From NCBI GenBank assembly GCA_021815245.1, contig JAKAHF010000120.1, positions 1 to 6,304 of the forward strand: 6,304 nucleotides of DNA, read 5' to 3'. This DNA comes from Actinomycetes bacterium. GTDB taxonomy: Bacteria > Actinomycetota > Thermoleophilia > RBG-16-64-13. Within the stretch, counting starts at the first letter, position 1, and the number at the start of each line of letters is the position of its first letter. A program made the position numbers and the translations under genes. The notes below the pieces were generated by a model. That model searched no databases. It had not been told where the DNA came from and saw only the letters and a program-made list of their open reading frames with translations. Below are positions 1 to 5,418 of the stretch, piece after piece.

Positions 1-1697
1 CGGTCACCGGCCTGTTTCACGATCCCGCAGCCGACTTCTGGGTTTGGAGTTATCTCAATGCGGGTTCGGGGGATGTCAAATCGTTCGCTCTCGAGGCTCC
101 CGATGCGGTGGGCGGCGGTGAGCTCACTGTCTCGCTGCAGGGGCTCACGACCTCGGGACTGGTCAACGAGCATCACGCCAGAATCGTGCTCAACGGCGTC
201 ACACTCGGAGAGAGTCGTTGGACCGGGTCCACCGCCACCCAGTTCTCCCTGCCCGTGCCCTCGCATGCGCTCCTCGCCGGCACGAACACCGTCGAAGTGC
301 AGGCGGTGCTCGACCCGGGCATTCCATACAGCCTTATTGCACTCGACGCCCTCGATCTCACCTATCAACGCTCCTGTGTGGCCCGGTCCGATCAGTTGTT
401 GTTCCATGCCGAGTCTGCCGGGGTGGTCAAGGTCACCGGTCTATCGAGTTCCGATTGCGTCGTGCTCGATCTCACCGACACCCGCAATCCTCGATCGCTC
501 GCGTGCGTGACCGGCCGGGCCGGCGATGGGTCGACGACGTTGACCTTCAAGGCTCAGACCGCGGGATCGGACTACCTGATTGCGACGAGGGCCGGAGCTT
601 TCGTGCCGGAGTTCTTGGCACCGGCGACAACGACGACACTCAAGATCCGCACGCGAGGGGCCGACTATCTCGTGATCACCACACCCGACATGATCGAGGC
701 CGCGACTGGTCTGGCCGCATATCGTGCGGCCCGTGGGCTGAGGACGGCGGTTGTCTCCACGCAACAGATCTATGACGAGTTCTCCTTCGGTCTGGCGACG
801 CCGCTGGCCATCAAGAGCTTCGGCTCCTACGCACGCGCCAACTGGAAACCGGCGCCGAGTTATTTGGTGCTCGCCGGCGAGGGGAGCTACGACTACAAGA
901 ACTACAAGGGCTATGACGATTCGCTGGTCCCCGGTCTTCTCGTCGACACGCCGCGGGGACTGGTTTGCTCCGACAACGCTCTTGCCGACACCTCGGGAGA
1001 TGGGCTACCCGATCTCATGGTGGGACGCATCGCGGTCTCGTCTTCTGCCGAACTAGGCGGATACGTCGAGAAGCTCAAGTCCTACGAGGCCTCCATCGGC
1101 GAGTGGAGGGAGAGGGTGCTGTTCGCCGCCGACAATCCCGACACGGCCGGTGACTTCACAGCTGACAGCGAGCTGGCGGCAGCGTCGGTGCCTGCCTCGC
1201 TGATGGTTGATACCGCGTACCTCGGCGACTCTGGACTGTCGGCGACGCAGTCCGCGCTGCTCGACGCCTTGGCGGGAGGTAGGCTGCTGATCAACTACAT
1301 CGGCCACGGCGCGCCGTCGCAGCTCGCCCAAGAAGGCCTCTTGAGCGTCGGCAGTCTGGCCTCTTTGTCGAATGCTCCTCGACTGCCGATCCTTGCAGCC
1401 ATGACCTGTGGCGCCGGCAACTATGGCCTTCCTGGCTCCGACTGCGTCGGTGAGTCGTTCAGCCTCGATGCCGATGCCGGAGCCATCGCTATCTGGGCGC
1501 CGAGCGGCGCCGAGGTCAACCGAGACTCGACCGCCCTCGACCAGTACTTCCTCCAAAGACTGTTCGCGGGCCATAACCCGGTGCTGGGCCAGGTGATCAA
1601 CTCGGCGATGGCGGCCTACGCTCGCGCCGGCGGTTCGAAGAAGGTCGTCGAGACCTACGTTCTTTTTGGCGATCCCGCTTTGACAGCGGTCTGGTAG
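1..1697 (+). CDS. C25 family (gingipain-type) cysteine peptidase, 5'-truncated
   Basis: The reading frame is open from position 3 and has no stop up to TAG at 1695-1697, so the true start lies upstream. The GTG at 108 is internal. The first ~125 visible codons resemble the beta-sandwich domain that precedes the catalytic domain in many bacterial C25 proteins (LNGVTLGESRW, then LAGTNTVEV). From about position 660 (ADYLVITTPDM, RAARGLRT, YLVLAGEGSYDY, GDGLPDLMVGRI) it follows the Peptidase_C25 domain. The probable catalytic dyad is His in NYIGHGA (codon 1305-1307) and Cys in MTCGAG (codon 1407-1409). They are 34 residues apart, close to the 33 in gingipain R. It ends in the family-typical YVLFGDPAL and shows no type IX secretion tail. 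C25 enzymes are normally secreted or cell-surface proteases, but the signal peptide would lie outside the window. The next gene begins 12 bp downstream, so it may be co-transcribed with the RiPP genes. A role in leader removal is inference only. Confidence 0.88.
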   Translation, partial: VTGLFHDPAADFWVWSYLNAGSGDVKSFALEAPDAVGGGELTVSLQGLTTSGLVNEHHARIVLNGVTLGESRWTGSTATQFSLPVPSHALLAGTNTVEVQAVLDPGIPYSLIALDALDLTYQRSCVARSDQLLFHAESAGVVKVTGLSSSDCVVLDLTDTRNPRSLACVTGRAGDGSTTLTFKAQTAGSDYLIATRAGAFVPEFLAPATTTTLKIRTRGADYLVITTPDMIEAATGLAAYRAARGLRTAVVSTQQIYDEFSFGLATPLAIKSFGSYARANWKPAPSYLVLAGEGSYDYKNYKGYDDSLVPGLLVDTPRGLVCSDNALADTSGDGLPDLMVGRIAVSSSAELGGYVEKLKSYEASIGEWRERVLFAADNPDTAGDFTADSELAAASVPASLMVDTAYLGDSGLSATQSALLDALAGGRLLINYIGHGAPSQLAQEGLLSVGSLASLSNAPRLPILAAMTCGAGNYGLPGSDCVGESFSLDADAGAIAIWAPSGAEVNRDSTALDQYFLQRLFAGHNPVLGQVINSAMAAYARAGGSKKVVETYVLFGDPALTAVW

Positions 1698-1700
1698 CAC

Positions 1701-1706
1701 GAGGTG
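1701..1706 (+). promoter_or_regulatory. Ribosome binding site of the PqqD-like gene
   Basis: GAGGTG lies just before ATG 1710, with five bases between GAGG and the ATG. It contains the in-frame GTG at 1704, which is therefore better read as part of the Shine-Dalgarno sequence than as the start codon. This decides the start at 1710. Confidence 0.55.
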
Positions 1707-1709
1707 CCC

Positions 1710-2012
1710 ATGAGTACGTCGCCTCGACGGCGCGATCAAGACGTTCTGCTGCGCGAGGTGGCCGGGGAGGTCTTTCTCGTGCCTATCAGGGGCAAGCTGG
1801 CCGATCTGCAGGATCTGTTCGCGCTTAATCGCACCGGGACCTGGTTGTGGCAACGGCTCGACGGCTCGCGCTCGATCGATCAGCTGGTGTCGGAGATGGC
1901 CTCCGAATTCGGCATCGGCGTCGATGAAGCGCGCGGCGATGTCATCGCATTCATGAACGAGCTCACCGAACTCGAGCTTCTTGCCTCCTCAGCGGAAGAC
2001 ACTGGTCGCTGA
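1710..2012 (+). CDS. PqqD family peptide-modification chaperone (RRE domain)
   Basis: This 100-residue protein has the PqqD fold pattern. An N-terminal beta hairpin (VLLREVAGEVFLVPI, about residues 12-26) is followed by LFALNRTGTWLWQRLDG (36-52), which is the hallmark N-x-T/S-[GA]-x-x-[IL]W segment. A helical part follows with SIDQLVSEMASEFGI (55-69) and a C-terminal helix ending ELTELELL. Proteins of this family (PF05402) act as RiPP recognition elements: they bind the precursor's leader and present it to the partner enzyme in the cytoplasm. The next gene is a radical SAM maturase in the same frame, separated by one TGA and 18 bp. Genuine PQQ synthesis is unlikely because PqqA, B and C are absent. 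The likely leader target is the YxxPxI motif of the peptide encoded at 3134. Confidence 0.9.
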   Translation: MSTSPRRRDQDVLLREVAGEVFLVPIRGKLADLQDLFALNRTGTWLWQRLDGSRSIDQLVSEMASEFGIGVDEARGDVIAFMNELTELELLASSAEDTGR

Positions 2013-2030
2013 CCCCGATCGGGCAAACCG

Positions 2031-3113
2031 ATGATCTGCGATATCGAGATCGATGACAGAGCTGCGGATTGTCTCGCACGCCTCCGGCAGCGGTCCACCG
2101 ACCTGCGCATCGCGACCAGCGGGGCGTTCGATCTGACCTACCGGTGCAATCTGCGGTGTGTGCACTGCTACGCGGCCCACCTGCACGCGCAGCCCGCCTC
2201 GACCGCTGGAGAGCTATCCACCGATGAGGTTATTCGTTTGGTTCGCGAAGCGGCCGGTGCCGGGTGCCTGTATCTGCTGCTTTCCGGAGGAGAGCCGCTG
2301 TTGCGCCGCGACTTCTCGATCATCTACGAAGGGTGCCGGCGAATGGGCATCGTGGTCACGGTCTTCAGCAACGCGACCCTCGTGACACAGCAGCATGTCG
2401 ACGTCTTCAGGGAGTACCCGCCACACGCGGTCGAAGTCAGCATCTACGGAGCGACACAACGCACGTACGAGATCGTCAGCTCTGTGAAAGGTTCGTACGC
2501 TCGGGCGATGAAGGGCATTGAGTCGCTCTTGAATGCGGGCGTGAACGTACGGCTCAAGACCATGATCCTGCGGCACAACGTGCACGAGATCGTGGCCATG
2601 GAGGCTTTGGCCGCCGACCTCGGTGTGAAGTTCCGCGTCGACCCACTGCTGATCCCGCGTTTGGATGGGGGACGCGAACCGCTTCGCGACCGGGTTACGC
2701 CCGAGGTCGCGACGGCACTGGAGTTCGCGTCGCCGGAGCGAGCGCGCCAGGCTCGTGAATACGTCTCGCGGCAATCGGGCCCGGTCGATCGAGAGAGGGT
2801 CTATCTGTGCAGCGCCGGTGTGACCAACTTCCATCTCGACCCCCAGGGAGTGCTGCGGCCGTGCCTCGTCAGTCGGAGCATATCCGCCGACGCAGTCACC
2901 CATGGCCTCGCGGCTGCATGGAAGCACGTGGTCGTCGCGGTGTACAGTTTGAAGGGAAGCGTGGAGCGCGCGTGTGCCGTTTGTCCTCAGGTGAACATTT
3001 GCGGATACTGTCCGGCATTGTTCGAGCTCGAGACCGGCAACGTGGAGCGACCACCAGACTATGTGTGCGCTCTCGGGAGGAGCCGAGCGGAAGCTATACT
3101 TGTGGCGAACTAG
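2031..3113 (+). CDS. Radical SAM/SPASM peptide maturase
   Basis: This 360-residue protein has the radical SAM CX3CX2C motif (C39, C43, C46 in YRCNLRCVHCY), which holds the [4Fe-4S] cluster that cleaves S-adenosylmethionine. SGGEP at 85-89 is the usual SAM-binding strand motif. The middle part (VEVSIYGATQRTYE, GSY.RAMKGIESLLNAGV.VRLKT) is typical of the PqqE/AlbA-like peptide-modifying group. The C-terminus is a SPASM domain with seven Cys at 260, 278, 315, 318, 324, 327 and 346 (CAVCPQVNICGYC core), enough for two auxiliary Fe-S clusters. The ATG at 2031 is the first possible start, since the in-frame stop of the preceding gene is at 2010-2012 and no start codon lies between. The Shine-Dalgarno sequence is poor, so translational coupling to the PqqD gene is likely. 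Its substrate is presumably the peptide encoded 20 bp downstream. The exact crosslink (thioether, C-C or other) cannot be read from the sequence. Confidence 0.93.
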   Translation: MICDIEIDDRAADCLARLRQRSTDLRIATSGAFDLTYRCNLRCVHCYAAHLHAQPASTAGELSTDEVIRLVREAAGAGCLYLLLSGGEPLLRRDFSIIYEGCRRMGIVVTVFSNATLVTQQHVDVFREYPPHAVEVSIYGATQRTYEIVSSVKGSYARAMKGIESLLNAGVNVRLKTMILRHNVHEIVAMEALAADLGVKFRVDPLLIPRLDGGREPLRDRVTPEVATALEFASPERARQAREYVSRQSGPVDRERVYLCSAGVTNFHLDPQGVLRPCLVSRSISADAVTHGLAAAWKHVVVAVYSLKGSVERACAVCPQVNICGYCPALFELETGNVERPPDYVCALGRSRAEAILVAN

Positions 3114-3114
3114 C

Positions 3115-3122
3115 AGGAAGGG
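3115..3122 (+). promoter_or_regulatory. Ribosome binding site of the precursor peptide gene
   Basis: The purine-rich AGGAAGGG begins two bases after the radical SAM stop. Its end is 11 bases before ATG 3134, a slightly long but usable spacing. It supports separate translation of the small peptide gene from the ATG rather than use of the longer open frame that runs back into the radical SAM gene. Confidence 0.5.
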
Positions 3123-3133
3123 CGTGGCTGCGC

Positions 3134-3313
3134 ATGGAGGATCAACACAAGAATCCCGACCAGGCGAGAGAGCCGGTCTACGAGAGGCCCCAGATCACTC
3201 GCATCCGCTTGGAGGCCGACCAAGTGCTTTCCAACGGCTGCAAAGGAACGTGGGACTCGGCCTCAGGTGCTATCCCTTGCAGCAGCAATGGCTGCATGGG
3301 ATCGGGGTCGTGA
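3134..3313 (+). CDS. Putative RiPP precursor peptide (59 aa)
   Basis: This small gene lies between the radical SAM maturase (20 bp gap) and the kinase gene and encodes a 59-residue peptide. The leader is charged (starts MEDQHKNPDQ) and carries YERPQITRIRLEADQVL at residues 16-32. This matches the YxxPx[LI] element that RRE domains bind in lasso leaders, and the 'Y-x-x-P-x-I ... L-x-x-x-Q-V-L-S-x-x-C' pattern of radical-SAM-associated precursors. The core, from about residue 33, is rich in Gly, Ser and Cys. It has C36, C49 and C54, a single Trp (W40), and a repeated SNGCxG unit (33-38 and 51-56). The last residue is Ser59, a possible phospho-acceptor for the neighbouring HprK-like kinase. The leader/core boundary is not defined; cleavage near S33-N34-G35 is a guess. 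The same frame is open upstream to about 2807, but ATG 3134 fits the gap and has a Shine-Dalgarno sequence. I recognise the type of peptide, not a named family. Confidence 0.82.
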   Translation: MEDQHKNPDQAREPVYERPQITRIRLEADQVLSNGCKGTWDSASGAIPCSSNGCMGSGS

Positions 3314-3320
3314 TAGCTCG

Positions 3321-4220
3321 GTGCCTTCCCGAAGACGCCTGTCCATAGGCGGCGTCGGAGCACTTGTCACCTGCGGGCAGGCAGAGTTGGTTCCGCCGCC
3401 CAGTGAGGCGTACGAGCATTTTCTTGACGAAGGGCCTCTCTCGGGTCTGGCGCGGGCAGGCTGCATCGAGGTGAAGGTGCTCGTCGGCGCCCCAACAGCA
3501 CCTCGCGGCGATCTTGTCTTTGACACCGGCACCAACTGGTCGGCCTACTCGGAGCCAAACGGGGGATATCGGCTGGTATTCACCGCTCGCGACGGGTCGG
3601 AGTGGATGCAAGTCATCTGCGACGCGCTCACGTCGAACGTCGCCGCACATGTTGCTCGCTCACTCGTGTCCGCGAACGGCACGCTGGACGACCCCTTCTG
3701 CTATCCGCTCGATCAGCTCCTTCTCATGAACCACTTGGCTTCACGGCAAGGTTTCATCGTGCACGCCGCGGGCCTTCGGTCGGCCAACGGTGTCCTCGCT
3801 TTCTGCGGCGTTTCAGGCGCCGGCAAGACGACCATTTCGCGCTTGCTGGGTGCCGCCGGAAAAGAGCCCGACGTCCTGAGCGACGACCGCCTCATCATCC
3901 GAGCCGGTGAGGGCGGTTTCGACGCCTGGGGTACACCGTGGCCGGGAGAAGCGCGCATTGCGCGCAACGAGTCGGCACCTCTCCGGGCGCTTGTCTTTCT
4001 CGCCAAAGCCGCCGAAAACAGGGTGATTCCCCTGGAACCCGGCGTGGCCGCGCGGCGATTGGCGCCGATGGTGTCATGCCCGTGGTACGACAGACAGCGC
4101 ATGCCCGAGGTGCTCGACACTTGCGCCCATCTGGTGGAGAGCGTGCCGGGCTACGAGCTCCAGTTCGTGCCCGACGCGAGTGTCGTCGAGTTGCTCACGC
4201 AGTATTTTGGCGGCACCTGA
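3321..4220 (+). CDS. HPr kinase/phosphorylase-like P-loop kinase, RiPP-associated
   Basis: This 299-residue protein (from GTG 3321) has the C-terminal fold of HPr kinase. It shows a conserved His in GFIVHAAG (H148), a P-loop GVSGAGKTT (163-171), the acidic pair in VLSDDRLIIR (D188, D189) and GTPWPGE (204-210), the last shared by RiPP-linked HprK homologues. The N-terminal part (FDTGTNWSAY) is also typical of that group and lacks the phosphotransferase-system HprK N-domain. Homologues such as PadeK of the paeninodin cluster phosphorylate the C-terminal Ser of a lasso precursor. Databases often mislabel the family as PEP carboxykinase or plain serine kinase. The start is uncertain. GTG 3321 leaves a 7 bp gap after the precursor stop, whereas ATG 3288 or GTG 3267 would overlap the precursor gene by 26 or 47 bp. 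None has a strong Shine-Dalgarno sequence, so coupling to the precursor is likely. Acceptor and product are inference. Confidence 0.85.
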   Translation: MPSRRRLSIGGVGALVTCGQAELVPPPSEAYEHFLDEGPLSGLARAGCIEVKVLVGAPTAPRGDLVFDTGTNWSAYSEPNGGYRLVFTARDGSEWMQVICDALTSNVAAHVARSLVSANGTLDDPFCYPLDQLLLMNHLASRQGFIVHAAGLRSANGVLAFCGVSGAGKTTISRLLGAAGKEPDVLSDDRLIIRAGEGGFDAWGTPWPGEARIARNESAPLRALVFLAKAAENRVIPLEPGVAARRLAPMVSCPWYDRQRMPEVLDTCAHLVESVPGYELQFVPDASVVELLTQYFGGT

Positions 4221-5418
4221 GCCCATCCCAGATGGCCTGATCGGCTCTGTGGAGCTGATCGTCCTTGCCGCTCGGTCCCTCGGTGGCGGCGAGATGCGCG
4301 ACCTCTTCCGTTCGGCCGCACAGGAGGTATCCGATTGGGAGCTCGCGGTCGACGTGGCCTCGGAGCACCATCTTGTCCCGATACTTGCCCGCGCGATATC
4401 CGAGCATGCCTCCGACTGCGTGTCCCCGCGGGTGCTTGAGGATATGCAGCGGCTCTATCTGGCAAACACGAGAGAGGCTGGGCAGCGGACTGAGCAACTG
4501 GTAGGACTCCTCGATACCCTCGGGCAAGCCGGCGTGGCGGCACTGCCCCTCAAGGGACCGGTGCTAGCGCTCTACGCGTACGGTGACATCGCGCTCCGCA
4601 CATCCTATGACCTTGATGTGATCGTCGCGCAGACGAAGGTGGCTACCGCGATAGAGCTGCTCCGGCAGATGGGATTCGAGCCCAAGGAGTCGCTTAGCCG
4701 GAGTCAGCTGCGAACCACCATACGATTCGGCAACGAGCTTGCCTTCGTTACTGGGGGTTCGCGCACCCCCGCTGAGTTGCACTGGAGAATCGTCCAGAAA
4801 CCCATCATGTGCCGCCTCGATCTAGACGACCTTCTCAGCCGAGCAAGCACGGTGTCGGTGCTCGGTCACGAGGTGCCATGGCCGTCTCGCGCCGATCTGG
4901 CCATTGTCCTGTGTGTGCATGGCGCGAAGCATCATTGGGCGCAGCTCGAACTCGCACACTGCCTCGCGGAAGTACTGCGGGCCGACCGATTCGACTGGCA
5001 TCAGTTCTTGCGGGAAGCCAGGCGTGCACGCTGCTGGAGGAGGTGTCTGCTTGGGGTGCTGCTCGCGGGTGAGGTGTTCGGAGCGGCCGTTCCCGAGGAA
5101 GTGCTCGATCTTGCGCGTCGAGAGCGCGCAATCGGGCGTCTGTGCTCTCAGGCGGTTCGATCCTACACGGAGCCTTTGTGCTACACGCTGCCGCTCTTGC
5201 GAGAGATGCGTTGGAATATGGCAACGCTTGACGGCCCGTCTTCCCGAGCGCGCTACCTTGTGTTGCGCACGTTCGTGCCGTCGGCCGGAGACTGGGCGTG
5301 GGTGACACTGCCCGATTGGGCGCACGTCCTCTACTACGCACTCAGACCGGCGAGGCTCGCTCTGTCATATGCTCGCAGGTGCCGGCGTTCTAGCGGCCGA
5401 AGGCCTCGTCGACCATGA
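4180..5418 (+). CDS. Nucleotidyltransferase family protein (NTP_transf_5-like)
   Basis: This protein has up to 412 residues. ELIVLAARS (25-33) and HHLVPILARAI (63-73) match the helical N-terminus of the PF14907 family. ALPLKGPVLALYAYGD (121-136), followed by R140 and DLDVIV (144-149), is the nucleotidyltransferase core, where D144 and D146 are the presumed metal ligands. ELHW (199-202), HGAKHHW (247-253) and LPDWAHVLYYALRPARL (377-393) are further family-typical segments. The tail is strongly basic and overlaps the convergent gene. Such proteins recur beside HprK-like kinases in lasso and radical SAM peptide clusters, where they are thought to modify the phosphorylated peptide; the reaction here is unknown. 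The start is uncertain. GTG 4180 overlaps the kinase gene by 41 bp, TTG 4207 by 14 bp, and GTG 4249 would leave a 28 bp gap. No candidate has a clear Shine-Dalgarno sequence. Confidence 0.85.
   Translation: MSSSCSRSILAAPEPIPDGLIGSVELIVLAARSLGGGEMRDLFRSAAQEVSDWELAVDVASEHHLVPILARAISEHASDCVSPRVLEDMQRLYLANTREAGQRTEQLVGLLDTLGQAGVAALPLKGPVLALYAYGDIALRTSYDLDVIVAQTKVATAIELLRQMGFEPKESLSRSQLRTTIRFGNELAFVTGGSRTPAELHWRIVQKPIMCRLDLDDLLSRASTVSVLGHEVPWPSRADLAIVLCVHGAKHHWAQLELAHCLAEVLRADRFDWHQFLREARRARCWRRCLLGVLLAGEVFGAAVPEEVLDLARRERAIGRLCSQAVRSYTEPLCYTLPLLREMRWNMATLDGPSSRARYLVLRTFVPSAGDWAWVTLPDWAHVLYYALRPARLALSYARRCRRSSGRRPRRP

Noticed and set aside
1053..1853. Long minus-strand open frame (266 codons) opposite the C25 peptidase and PqqD genes
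   Set aside because: It has no recognisable domain and lies antisense to two well-supported genes, crossing their boundary. High-GC DNA commonly gives such antisense shadows.
2013..2030. Possible regulatory element in the gap between the PqqD and radical SAM genes
   Set aside because: The 18 bp gap shows no hairpin, promoter or good Shine-Dalgarno sequence. It is best read as a simple intra-operon spacer.
2214..2927. Minus-strand open frame of 237 codons inside the radical SAM gene
   Set aside because: It is antisense to the conserved radical SAM motifs, and its translation is rich in Arg, His and Asp without family features.
1710..3113. PQQ cofactor biosynthesis (pqqD-pqqE)
   Set aside because: There is no PqqA with its Glu/Tyr pair, and no PqqB or PqqC. 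The precursor has no Tyr in the core, and the kinase and nucleotidyltransferase do not belong to that pathway.
2807..3313. 168-codon open frame spanning the 3' part of the radical SAM gene and the peptide gene
   Set aside because: The upstream two thirds is an out-of-frame shadow of the radical SAM/SPASM domain, with Arg/Ser-rich low-complexity translation. Only the part from ATG 3134 has a motif-bearing sequence and a ribosome site.
3321..4220. Phosphoenolpyruvate carboxykinase or true HPr kinase of sugar regulation
   Set aside because: The P-loop fold is shared, but the protein lacks the HprK N-terminal domain and there is no HPr gene nearby. Its neighbours point to the RiPP-linked HprK-like group.
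1710..5418. Canonical lasso peptide cluster
   Set aside because: There is no asparagine-synthetase-like cyclase and no transglutaminase-like leader peptidase. The leader lacks the Thr-x-Gly cleavage context, and a SPASM radical SAM enzyme is present instead.
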